Shown in pieces: positions 35,876 to 46,410 of a stretch of DNA of 64,000 bases (its first letter is position 1; the number at the start of each line of letters is the position of its first letter). Origin of the DNA: Odontocerum albicorne (lineage: Eukaryota; Arthropoda; Insecta; Trichoptera; Odontoceridae); the NCBI GenBank assembly GCA_949825065.1, contig OX463845.1, positions 30,503,315 to 30,567,314 of the forward strand, in the 5' to 3' direction. The position numbers were made by a program, and so were the translations under genes. The notes under the pieces are model-generated. The model saw only the letters and a list, made by a program, of their open reading frames with translations. It ran no database searches and had not been told where the DNA came from.

Positions 35876-36052
35876 TTTGAAGACTTGTAATCAAATAAAA
35901 TAATAGATGTAACGTAAAAGCAAACACAATATCTTGTAGAACAGAAAGTTTTCTTTCGAATGACATATGTTATAACCTTTACCATTTTTTTTACTTTTGG
36001 TGCTCATTTTTAAATTTGGAAAAAAACGGACACAACTTTTGTTAACACCTAA

Positions 36053-37496
36053 TACTTAACAATTTATTATTTAAGCTATCGTTTGCAACTAAATAAAAAA
36101 AAAAGCTAAAGCACTCGTAAGAATTTAATTTGAAATAGAAGTAAGCGACTTAGTAGTTATGAAAATGTAATCAATCCACCATAAAAAAATTGTTTGTCAA
36201 ATAAGATACATTTGTGCTTGAATACTTTTGACGTGAGCGTTTAAAAAAATGTGTGTATAATCTCTAGTTGTCTCGAAAATTAAAAAAATAGACTTAAAAT
36301 TTGTCTCAAAAATTACTTTTCTTGTTATTTGCCCAAGTTAAGTTAACTCCAGCAATTAATATTCGTTTGTCACATTGCTTGTCCCTTGTAATGAGGGTAA
36401 GTTTTCTAGAAACACCTAAAGCGCTTTAATATTAAGAATGTTTAATTTAAAAATTTAAAATAAAACAGAAGGTTTCGCAGCTATGTACTTTTTGTCATTA
36501 TGCCACGTTGGTGTTTTTTGATGCGAAACAGAAATAATTTCTTATCTGTTGAATTATTTCAGTGAAATTACATTTTCTAGGCTATCGTTTTCTTTCACAG
36601 TACATAAAATTTGTATTATTCTTCAGTGTTACATTTGAGAACGTGATTCTAAAAATTCTCAATGGACGTTTTTTGTTCAGGTAATTAAATAAAAACGTTT
36701 TATTTCAATAATATTCTGACGAAATGAAAAATATTTCATTAATATTTACCTAAAATGTTTTATAACAAACAACCTCTCAAGCGTTAACAAAGGTCGACCT
36801 GCGTATTAAATCTCAGAATTTAAACGTTTCTCATTGAAATATAAAATTATATAAATTAAACATTAACAATAATGAACGAAATCGAGATGGGTACTTCAGT
36901 TAAGTAGTCTTCATCTTTGTGAAGATTATTTTAAATTCTTGGTTAATACGTGATAACTATTTGAAGAGTCTTTATTATTATTTTCTATTTTAAGACAAAG
37001 TTTTGTCTTCTTTTCTAGAATTTAATCGACATTGATAATTTAAAACTGACGCTTGGAAGAAACAAATCTTACATATGTGACATATATAATACGTCTTTCA
37101 CAGTACTATGTCAGGTAGTTTGGCTGATGATGCCGACGTTTCGAGAAGGTTACATTTTTATCTTCAGGGCTTATTTGTAATCAAGTTGGGCATAAGTGGA
37201 TGTACACCGGATACACTCTTGACCTATAGCGAGGTCTCAAACGTAACGTGAGCGCGTGGCTTCGTCCCGCTGTGTTGTACCGAGAAGTTAATTACAAACA
37301 ACCGCTGAAGAGGAAAATTGCAACGTTGACGTTTATTTATTTTTTTCAAATCAGGCTTAGCCCAATTACTTTGAAAAATACAAGACATTAAAAAAGAAGA
37401 AAAATTACATAGAATTTTTTTTTTAATTTATATAAAATAAAAAATAATGCATATGTATACAAACGAGTATATACACACACACATATGATACATATA
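36053..37496. other. AT-rich noncoding DNA
   Basis: No gene. At 37125-37260 there is a moderately GC-rich segment with GGCTGATGATGCCGACGTTT and TCTTCAGGGC that resembles terminal motifs of some insect repeats, but I could not assign a family. Confidence 0.45.
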
Positions 37497-37715
37497 TATT
37501 CAGTCACTTAAGTATGTTGATGAGTGCTTTCTAACGCGCTTAATCTAAAAATAAAATTTACTTTTGCTTTTGGTAATGTGATATGAAATATGTCAATATC
37601 CGAAGCAGGTCCCGTTCAGAAGAGTTAAGGCCCTTCCAACAGGCATAGCGGTTGGAAGACCCGTTCTTGCGTATGTTATTGAGAACAGTTATTGCCGGCG
37701 CAGTCTTATACAAAT
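37497..37715 (-). repeat. Interspersed repeat of unknown class, copy 1
   Basis: On the minus strand it aligns with 50480-50675 on plus. Shared words include a CGGCA...TGTTCT stretch, ACGCAA, GAGTCTCCCAGCCG / GGGTCTTCCAACCG, TTAACTCTT, TGCTTCGGATATT and CACTCATCAAC. No coding capacity or clear termini. Confidence 0.7.
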
Positions 37716-39342
37716 GATATGTAATCAAATTCGTAATGATGATTTCTTATGTAGAATGTTATATATTAAATTTTTTTTTGTGCAAATCAAGGTTTATTTC
37801 AATAAACATTTATGTTTTTCGAACATATATCAATTTAGGGAGAAATTCGTGTATTTAATAATAATTAGATGGAAAATATTCGTATAATTTTTTTTAAATA
37901 ATACGTTGTCCTGAAAGAAGCTTCGTATTTCTCAGAGAGATGGCGTTAAGACAAAATTTCGTTATAAACCGCATTCTAAACGCGCTGAATGTTCTGTAAA
38001 TTATTATGAAAGGTAAGAGTTCAGCGCATTTTTTCGGGTACTGTTTACTCAAATTATTTGAGTGGTTTTTTCGGACTCATTTTGTAGATGGAACAATATA
38101 AGTGGTTTTTTGATACTTGATACATTTTCACTACCACAAGAGAAAAGTGCGGAAAAAAATATATGCCAAGTACATGGAAATTATGTAGCTAGCGATTATG
38201 TATGTCACATGTGGTTAAAAATTCCATAATGGTGATACGATACTCGAAAACCTTGTCTGCTCTGGAAGGCCTATGTTATTACCGCTGCTAAACACCTAAT
38301 CAAGGCTTTGATCGAGAATACTAGCGTTCTATGATACGTAAGATTACCTAGATACTGAAAATATTAAAAACCATCATCTACAAGTATTCTGTGCAATCAT
38401 ATAATACGTTAAAATGCGAAATTACTTTCCAGACAACCCGATAACTATTATATTTGAATATCAACATTCTCTTAAAATAAATTAAATCTAGGTTAGCAAC
38501 AATCTCTACAAAAAACTATATAAAATGACAATATTCTTTATAATATGAGAAAAACAATCCACACGACAAAAGGCTTTTGTCTCTGGTTTACCCAGCGAAT
38601 TCTCGTGCAACAGCGAAGCGAACAATCTTCGGATAGAGCGACGCAGTTACTTCCTTAGGTATTTGTCTTTATTCTTTATTCAAAAGATTTCCCATTTTTC
38701 CCTAGAGACGGGCGGGCCGGGCTGGGCTGTGCTACACAAAGCGATATAGACGGTGCATTCTTCCGTGCTTGCGCTTCCATACCTCCATAGATAGCGGTTG
38801 TGTTCCCGCCTTAAATACCGACGTGACCTGGATCGCGTGTTTATCTCTGCCCATGGTGATTTGACATATTTCAAAAAGAACTTTTGTAAAAATCACTTTT
38901 TCCAATCTCACAGAAGTAAATGGACTTCTGATATATTTATCAACGCATTAATGGATTTTTTTGTCAGAATAAACAACAAATTATTTCTTTTTACAGTTTC
39001 AGTGTGAAATGATAAGTAAACGCGATATACGAGTGAGCAATGAAATATTAGAGAAAGTCAAAAGATTCTTCTATTTATGTAGTACTTTCTCAGATTATGG
39101 AAGAGTTACAAGAAACTCGTATACATATAAACGCCGTTTAATGATAAACTCTGTGGAGTATTAAAATAAATATACTCGAACCGAACAGTATCGAAATCTG
39201 CTATAATCCATTTCATTACATTAGTACCAATTTTGATATACTCGTATGTCTATGGGAATGAAATGTGAACGTAAAAAATACTAAAAAGAGCCAAATAAAT
39301 GCTATAGAAACACTTATACTGAGAAGAATATATTAGTTGACA
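37716..39342. other. Noncoding DNA with a GC-rich island
   Basis: The segment 38570-38870 is GC-rich for this window (GGGCGGGCCGGGCTGGGCTG near 38710). Its ORFs (61-69 codons) are not recognisable. No repeat found. TACTCGTA lies at 39239-39246. Confidence 0.45.
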
Positions 39343-39644
39343 TCTTCACCGTACACTTCGCAAATATCGCGAACAGTTTTGGCAGTTTTCTTCCCTCGAT
39401 TGAACGCGAACAGAAGGAGGTGTCGAAAATGCTCACTTTCGTCTACTTGACATTCCATTTTGAAGGCTTGTAATCAAATAAAATAATATATGTAACGTAA
39501 AAGCAAACTCAATATATTGTAGAACAGAAAATTTTCTTTCGAATGACGTATAACATTTACCATTTTGTTTTACTTTTGATGCTCATTTAAAAATTTGAAG
39601 AAAAAAAACGGACACAACTTACTATATATTGTATTAACACCTCA
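39343..39644 (-). mobile_element. mariner 5'-end fragment
   Basis: About 300 bp matching the 5' end of the 34927-36052 mariner type on the minus strand: terminal GGTGTTAATAC, AAGTTGTGTCCG, the leader, and the first codons (MECQVDESE ...) up to about GEDV. It is truncated inside the HTH region, and a short insertion sits just inside the terminus. Confidence 0.85.
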
Positions 39645-40187
39645 TATTAGAAGTTTGTGGATGTATTTACTCGTTCACTTAGCATTATTTTATAATTGAC
39701 TATCCACAATACAACATTTGCAATTTACCATACAGTACAGTGGAAGTTTATGGCGATGCAAAAACATGTTTTTACAATAACATTTTTTGATAAAGCGAGG
39801 ATTGTAGTATACATCGTTTTTTTCATTTCCATTTCCTATTATATTGGTTTTTAGAAGGTTCAAAAAATTAACACTCTTGGGTTTATTAGCAATGAAAAAA
39901 TTAAATTCTGTATTATTTTTTCTAAAAAATATTTAGTTTAAACTGATAAATAAGAATTATTGGACACTTGACATGTCTCTTTAAATATGATATTTTTTCA
40001 AGACATTTAGAAAATAATTCAAATTTTTTTTTCATGTTGTTTCGTGTGAAAAAATCCATTAAATACTTCCTAGAATTAACTAAGAGTTTATATTACAGTT
40101 GAACGTTTCATTAAGATCAAGAATCAAGCAACTACTTAAGGTCAGGACAACAATTATTTCAGCTGTAAAAATCTTCTGGAAATGATA
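39645..40187. other. AT-rich noncoding DNA
   Basis: Nothing recognised. Confidence 0.5.
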
Positions 40188-40255
40188 GAAATCGAATACG
40201 GCATTCTTGGGTGCTAAAAAAAAGTAAGCATGCTAATCACTGAGTCATGACACTA
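40188..40255 (-). mobile_element. tRNA-derived SINE head remnant
   Basis: The minus strand has TGACTCAGTGATTAGCATGC (A-box-like) and GTATTCGATTTCT (B-box-like). The anticodon arm is replaced by a T-run. It has decayed and is not a functional tRNA. Confidence 0.45.
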
Positions 40256-40384
40256 TCTCTCATATTTCAAAGTGTAAATAATTATATTTTATTTATACAT
40301 AGTTAAGACATCAACATTGTGGAGGTTTAAAGACGTTGTAATTTGTTTTTATCAAACACTGTTTATTCCACTTTTGTAACGGTA

Positions 40385-41681
40385 CGAGGGTTGCTACTTA
40401 AGTTTTGAGACAGATAAGAAAAAACAAATATTTAACATCGATAATGTCTTTATTGTTTTTCAAAATACTCTCCATGAAGATCAATACACTTTTGCATGCG
40501 TTTGAACCAATTTTCGAAGCACTTTTTCCACTCCGAATGAGGTAATTTCAAAACATGCGTTTTGAACGCATCAACCGCTTCTTCAGGCGTCGAAAAACGT
40601 TGACCTCGCAATTTATTTTTGATGTTTGGGAATAAAAATAAGTCATTGGGTGCCAAATCAGGGCTGTACGGCGGATGACCCATCAATTCGATGTTTTGAG
40701 TGCTCAAAAAGTCACTTGTTTGAACCGATGTGTGAGAGCTCGCACTGTCGTGGTGGAGAATGATCTGTCTTTGGCGGTTGGTTTTCATCATTTTTCCGAA
40801 AACTTCTGGCAAACAAATGGTGGTATACCATTCAAAATTGACCATACGACGTTCTATTAAAGGCACTGTTGCGATATGACCATTTATACTGAAGAAACAA
40901 GCCACCATTTGCTTCGAAGTGCATTGTGCGCGAACAACTTTTGTTGGATTTAGCCCGTCTTAAAAGACCCATACAGTCGACTGCTGTTTAGTTTCTGACT
41001 CATATGCATAGATCCATGATTCGTCGTTTGTCTGTCACGATCTTAAAGACGTTTTTTGATGTACCGCAATCGAATTTTTTCAACATTTCTTTGGACCAAT
41101 CGACACGAGTCTTTTTTGAGCGATTGTCAAATTATGTGGTATCCAACGCAACCAAATCTTTTTGACGGCCAAATGTTCATGCAATATTGAATGTATACAA
41201 GTGAAACTAATGCCCAAACATGTCTCAATCTCACTATAATTTACATGACGATCTTGCAATATCAGTTCACGCACAGCATCGATGTTTTCTGGCATAACAA
41301 CCGATTTATGACGACCTTCACAAAATTCGTCCTGGAGCGAACTACGACCACGATTGAATTCGGAAAACCAGCGAAACACAGTAGCCCGGGATGGTGCTTT
41401 ATCACCAAAAGTCGAAGTGAGTTGATCGGCACACTGTTGTTGAGTTAGTTTACGTCGAAAATCATAAAAAATCATCACACAAAAATGTTCACGATTTAAT
41501 TCCATTTTTGGCCGAGATGAATTTTTCAATTCACTGTAAACGACACAAATAGCACTCGTATGACAACACTTTCTGAGCACGTATACCATTAAAAACGTCA
41601 AAATTTACGATGCTGATGTCAGATTTGACGTATCCAAAATGGTGTTGCCATATCAACCTTCGTATAACCAACCAACCTTCG
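40385..41681 (-). mobile_element. mariner element, full length, inactive, inside a MITE
   Basis: 1,297 bp between TA dinucleotides at 40383-40384 and 41682-41683. The ends are CGAGGGTTGCTACTTAAG (3' end of the element) and, on the complement of the 5' end, CGAAGGTTG. The terminal CAACCTTCG is present twice (41654-41662 and 41673-41681) because of a 19-bp duplication at the 5' end. It carries a broken transposase on the minus strand. Confidence 0.9.
40450..41500 (-). pseudogene. mariner DD34D transposase, disrupted
   Basis: The N-terminal part begins MELNREHFCVMIFYDFRRKL and has the HTH region (QQCADQLTSTFGDKAPS ... FRWFSEFNRG) and WIPHNLTIAQK, then ends in a frameshift near 41080. About 40 residues that normally follow are missing. 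The next segment reads TNDESWIYAYESETKQQ, with N replacing the usual G before the first catalytic D, and then meets a stop. The final segment (152 codons from 40908) has LHHDSASSH and YSPDLAPNDLF, with 34 residues between the two aspartates, and ends EYFEKQ. Catalytic residues survive but the frame does not. It is closest to SETMAR-like mariners annotated in many insects. Confidence 0.9.
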
Positions 41682-41820
41682 TATAACCCTACCGGTTTCA
41701 AGGCTTTCACCTCATCATCAAGATGACGTGAAAGCCTTGAAACCGGTAGGGTTATACCGTTACAAAAAGTGGAATAAACAGTGTTTGATAAAAACAAATT
41801 ACAATGTATATTATTAATTA

Positions 41821-42744
41821 TATAAAGAAATTTTCAAATAGGTGACTGTTGCATATTTAATTCAATTGATTTCAGTTTCAATAACCCATTTAATAAAGAA
41901 TTCTCAAAAATCATATTTATTTTAATTATTTTCAATATATACCTTCTTAGAGCTATCATTTTATTTAAAATATATAAAATCTAAAATAACGTTTAAGTAA
42001 TAATTTCATCAAATTTAGAATCAATGTAAAAATTTCAGCTAAATTATTCGATAGAGGCGCATAAAATATTAAATAAATTTCAATGGGCTCTTTAATATTC
42101 GAATCGGATCACCATAGAAGAATATTTTTCCATATCTTGCAGACATTTGGAAATAACCCTCGATGAAAGGAGTCTTCAAAGTTATTTTAACATTCGCTTA
42201 AAACCAGCAGAAGTCGACCAATCTATAAGCTGTCAGTTTGGATGTGCAATTTGGAAGGATGCTCTGAACTTTCGGCGATAAGAAATCTTTGATATTGCCT
42301 TCAAATATACCAGTTTTGTACGTGAGTCTTGGCTTTCTTTGGCTCAATTCAAATAATTTCTTACACTTGGATGAATATGATTTGCGTCTCTATCTAGAAT
42401 CTCACAAAAGCATGGAAAAAGAGAGGATCCCGGCTGTAAGCTACTTGAAGTATTAACTATCTTATCGAGACTTAAAAGGGTTCTCTTGTGAGAATACAGT
42501 TTAACAAAATGTTAAGGAATATTTACTGGGAGAATTTGAAATTAATCAGACAGTGATTGATGGTTTCGTTGATTTATTGAAAAATCGAATTAAAATAATT
42601 CACTTAATATTTATTGAACAATAAAGATAAATTAGAAGAAAAAATATGTCATATTTTCCCATTTTTAAACTTGAACCTTTGAAATAAAAAAATATTTTAT
42701 CTTTTCATGAAATAAATTGAGAAGAAACCTAAAAGGACATTTGA
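41821..42744. other. AT-rich noncoding DNA
   Basis: No gene or repeat recognised. Confidence 0.5.
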
Positions 42745-42838
42745 ACAATTTTAGTGTGAATCCTGAGGTTTTATTTTGCATTCAATAAAAGTCAATGTAA
42801 AATAAAACCTCAGAATTCAAGCAACTGTTCAGTCAATG
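42745..42838. repeat. Short foldback (MITE-like) hairpin
   Basis: Core arms CTGAGGTTTTATTTT / AAAATAAAACCTCAG pair perfectly. Outward pairing continues with GAAT/ATTC and, less perfectly, GAACAATT/AACTGTTC. About 94 bp in all, with no coding content. Confidence 0.8.
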
Positions 42839-44286
42839 ACATCGTTTAGTTACCAAAATCGCTTCATATGCTTAAATAATATAACTTTAGGTTAGACCAT
42901 TATTATTTTTACTATATTTTAAACTATAGATCAACAACGAGTCAATTTACATCGATGTATACAATGTATATTGATCAAAATTGTGGAAAAAATATGGTTC
43001 GCTTCACAGTGCCGTAGAAGTGTACTAGATTAGATGTTTTTTCTTTGTGAAGTCAATCGATTCCGATTACCTATCTTATTTATTTTTCCTAATAATGACC
43101 GCTGGAAAATTTGCTTTCCCTATATACTCGTATATTGAACCATTTTTTGTTTGTGACATGTTTTTTTTAATATTGTTTTTTTTATTCTTTAATAAAAAAA
43201 GTGTAAATTTTATATATTTTTTCAGTTGTTTCAATATTCATTTCAGTGATGTGAGTAATATATAATCGATGCGTTAGTTAGTTAACTTAAAACAGAAATT
43301 CATAGTAAGTCGACCAGCAGGTTCAGAATATATGGAACAAGAAATTAAAGAGTATGGGAAAAAGGAATATTTTTTATATGATTATTATGTTTATTTGTAA
43401 AATGTGTCCTTTATCATTTTTATATGTTCCCTTACATGTAAAAAAAAATGCATCAAATCGATGAGAAATTATTTTACAAGACTTTGTTGGTACATCTTAG
43501 AAATAAAATGATTGTACGAATATCGACATCTTAACTAACGGTATTGACATTATTTAAATAATGTTTGTGTTTTAATACCTTTTCTAATTTAATTGAAACC
43601 TACATGTCGGTTCATACACTGATTAGAATCTTGAGATAACAATTGGGGGTTTTAACGTTTTCTAGGAAAATCGTTTTTAATTTTTGTGTTAGTACTTTTT
43701 ACTTTTTATGTTAGTTTCATAAACGTTCAGAATTTTGGGTTACTAGAATGTAAACTGGTTCAGAGTTGACCTTAAATATATTCTTCCAAACCTCTTTCTC
43801 TTGAACCTGTTCCCAAAAGCCGCAACTATGGCCGCACCCCTGGAGATTGTCCTTTAACTGCAAATGCTCGACCCCCCTGTCACGGATATCCATTTTACAG
43901 TTTGTTTTTGTTTCAAGTGGTCTCGTAATATCAAATAGGTATATCGTCGCAGATACTGTTTATGATAAATTTTTTAATGTTATTAAATTTCATTACTTTG
44001 AAATATATTACTAAAAAACCATTTTACGAAAAATTATAATAATTTTATCTGATATACCGCTAGATATTTTTTAAATTTTTACATTTTGAAGGTAATGAAG
44101 GTTAAAAAATGTACAAAACATATAAAAATAAAACCAATATTGTTCCGACTCGAGTAGGTACCTTATGCAATTTGTTAATTCAGTTTTCCAAAACCCGAAA
44201 TGGAGATACTAATGTATACTATAGATGCTTTGAATGAAACGCTTCAGTTCTTTAAAAATATTTATCAATTTTGTGCATATGCTATT
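42839..44286. other. AT-rich noncoding DNA
   Basis: The 72-codon ORF at 43047-43265 is Phe- and Leu-rich low-complexity translation and not credible. A small GC-richer patch lies at 43800-43920. TACTCGTA lies at 43125-43132. Confidence 0.5.
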
Positions 44287-44374
44287 CTTATTACAGAGTA
44301 TGTGATTATATCGAGACTCTTATTACAGAGTATGTGATTATATCGAGACGATTATATCGAGACTTTTATTCGAC
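44287..44374 (+). repeat. 32-bp tandem duplication plus 14-bp duplicate
   Basis: CTTATTACAGAGTATGTGAT... occurs at 44287 and 44319, followed by GATTATATCGAGAC repeated once more. Confidence 0.9.
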
Positions 44375-44489
44375 CTTGAGAGAAGTCGAATCTTCATTTT
44401 AAGAGCGATTCGTTTGTTTTTGTTTATTTTGAAGTCAGTAGGGTAATATATTGTAATTTAACAAATATATGAAAAAAACCCGAAAGAAG

Positions 44490-44870
44490 CCGAACAAATT
44501 TCATAGAAATGCATGCACTGAGACCATGATGTGACAATGTATGACAGAATACGGGAATACAGAAGGAAGTGATAAGATATGAAATTAAGAGCACTCTGAG
44601 ATGGTTTGGGCATGTAGAACAAATTAATCAAGAAATACTAATAAAACAAATATACAGTGCCAATGTGAGTGGTGGGCGTATTAAAGGAAAACCGATGAAA
44701 ACATAGGTAGATCAAGTAAATAATATTTTGAAATAAGAAATCGTAGGAGTTGTATGAGGTGTATGGATGTAGAAAAATCGATGGGTGGGTTTCAAGATAC
44801 GAAAATCTGGCACTTTGTTATCTGTGCCTACTTCGACAGGGAAACGAGGTGATGGCATGTATGTACAAAT
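44490..44870 (+). pseudogene. LINE family B C-terminal fragment
   Basis: The plus-strand translation gives LRWFGHVEQINQEILIKQIY, a Gly/Arg/Lys-rich linker with GGRIKGKPMKT, a stop, then VDQVNNILK. These match the conserved tail of LINE ORF2 proteins (LRWFGHVERMNEERL.KQIY ... GRPRRRW.D). Upstream, EMHALRP fits the preceding MKCLR block. The 3' tail has CGACAGGGAAACGAGGTGAT and ATGGCATGTATGTA, parallel to the copy at 51310-51745. Confidence 0.75.
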
Positions 44871-44879
44871 ATATTTTGG

Positions 44880-45310
44880 GTAGGATCAAAAAAGTTCCCC
44901 GAGCCCGGTTTTAGGGGATTCGGAAATCCTCGGTTAAGAAACCCTGGTTTACAATATAAACGCTCCCAGAGAACGTAGTAATCGAGGATTTTTTTATTGG
45001 CTGCTTTACCGCTTTTGCTTATGTATATTATCTAAAATGTAGGTGCGAATAATTCCACCGATCTGGGTAAAGTGGCCATTATGTGATAAGACTGGCGCCT
45101 CACTCCCGTCAGATCCACGTTTATCCGTCTTATTATCTGCTTTTTCATTTCAAATATTCTTTTAACGCCCCCTGAATGAGTTAAATTGTCAGAAAACCGG
45201 CCGGCCAGATACGATCTCGGCTTGATAAATGGTTTGGATCATTACACAGGGACTGGCCCATACTTCACGGTGTCTGCTCTAATAGTTTTTCTCTGATGGG
45301 ATTAATAAGT
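44880..45310. other. GC-richer island, function unknown
   Basis: No ORF or repeat. CpG-containing words are frequent (CCGATCTGGG, CCGGCCGGCC near 45200). Composition unlike the flanks suggests either old unique DNA under constraint or an unrecognised element. Confidence 0.35.
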
Positions 45311-45594
45311 CACAGAGTGAAATGTGTTTGACAATATTTTGGATTCGGTGAAGGACGGGACAATCTTGATTCGATCGATAGGAAGTTGGAACAAAGGGGG
45401 ATTTGATAGGAATTGATATATTCAGTTCTATGGGCAAGATTTGATCAATAACAAGAAATCATTAATTAAGTATGTAAATCAATATGTTTTATGCGTAATA
45501 TAGTTTACATTGAATACCGAGATCTTGCTGTTATCTGGATGATCAGTGAGATAAATATATAGTATAGCACAATTTAAATGTAGATATTGTATTG

Positions 45595-45803
45595 AATTAT
45601 ACTTTGGTTGTATTCAGTACAATCTCGCTGGTTTAGTACGTTGTATTCAGTACAATAATGGCTGGCACATTCTATTAAAGACACATATAATATTGCATTA
45701 CATTTTGGTTTTATTCAGCACAATCTCACTGGTTTAGTACGTTGTATTCAGTACAATAATGGCTGGCACATTCTATTAAAGACACATATAATATTGTATT
45801 ACT
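45595..45803 (+). repeat. 101-bp tandem duplication
   Basis: TTTGGTT...TATTCAG at 45603 and 45704, then GTTGTATTCAGTACAATAAT at 45640 and 45741. The two copies differ at only a few sites, so the duplication is recent. Confidence 0.93.
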
Positions 45804-45827
45804 TTTTCCTTGTACACAATTCAACCT

Positions 45828-45990
45828 AATGGGCTTTTTACTATGTGGCAGTCTTCCAACGAACCAGAAAGATATTCAAAATGCGTTTAGTGAAAATCAG
45901 ACAGGAACCCTTAATTAAAAATATGGATACCAATGGGAACTGAATCCTCAACTACCAGGCTGAAAGACAAGCGTCTTATAAAGTAAGTCA
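45828..45990 (-). mobile_element. tRNA-derived SINE (type 1)
   Basis: Minus strand: TTATAAGACGCTTGTCTTTC, then AGTTGAGGATTCAGTTCCC (worn B box), then the body TGTCTGATTTTCACTAAACG, ATATCTTTCTGGTTCG and a final AAAAAGCCC. The body agrees with the copy at 7118-7262. Confidence 0.75.
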
Positions 45991-46266
45991 TGTACGAGTA
46001 TATCATCTTATATCATGAAGAATTTACTTAAATAAGGTGTGATAAATGTAGTTTGCTTTCTGGGTTTGGAAAAATGTTTTTAAAGTATATTACTATATAC
46101 ACAATCATTCTGAAATTATTTGGAATAAATAAATTTGTTATTTTTTTCTGGAATATTTTTTCTATTGCTTCACTTGCTATTTTGAAAGTAATAGGATGAG
46201 TTACCTATACGTGTAAGATTTACTAGGCACTTGACATAACATTTTACATCTGTTATGCTATAAATT

Positions 46267-46410
46267 CTGTAACCTAGAGGATAAATCACGGAAGCCACTT
46301 TGCACCCTAGAGGATAAACGTCATATAAGTCATACATGAATTGTATGATGCAACGTCGTTTATACTCTGCGGCAAAATGTGACTCCCGTGGTTTATCCTC
46401 GAGGGTACAG
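46267..46410. repeat. 144-bp foldback element with nested repeats
   Basis: Arms of 54 bp (46267-46320 and 46357-46410) are about 80% complementary. Each arm contains two copies of CCTAGAGGATAAA or a close variant, and the central part has TCATAC/GTATGA. It looks like a small MITE. Confidence 0.85.

Larger units (their letters stand above)
34927..36052. mobile_element. Inverted-duplication (foldback) mariner derivative
   Basis: A 1,126-bp unit with TA on both sides (34925-34926 and 36053-36054) and terminal repeats TTGGGTGTTAACATAAGTTG / TTAGGTGTTAACAAAAGTTG. Instead of one transposase gene it holds two 5' halves facing each other: 34927 to about 35370 on plus and 36052 to about 35614 on minus, about 440 bp per arm and well over 90% identical by eye. 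The 240-bp spacer holds further transposase sequence from the left copy, up to VTGDEK. Both ends are mariner 5' ends, so this is not a simple deletion. A transcript through it would fold into a long hairpin. Confidence 0.9.
40301..41820. repeat. Foldback MITE split by a mariner insertion
   Basis: The MITE occupies 40301-40384 and 41682-41820. Removing the mariner gives near-perfect arms of about 75 bp around a 17-nt loop. The innermost 29 bp (41682-41710 and 41728-41756, starting TATAACCCTACCGG) pair perfectly. Further out, GTTTATTCCACTTTTGTAAC on the left pairs with GTTACAAAAAGTGGAATAAA on the right. Beyond the arms the left side carries AACATTGTGGAGGTTTAAAG as in the other copies. Confidence 0.88.

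Noticed and set aside
37130..37160. Possible hammerhead ribozyme core (CTGATGA near 37132)
   Set aside because: No stem II forms before a GAAA, and the required core spacing is absent. The resemblance is limited to one word.
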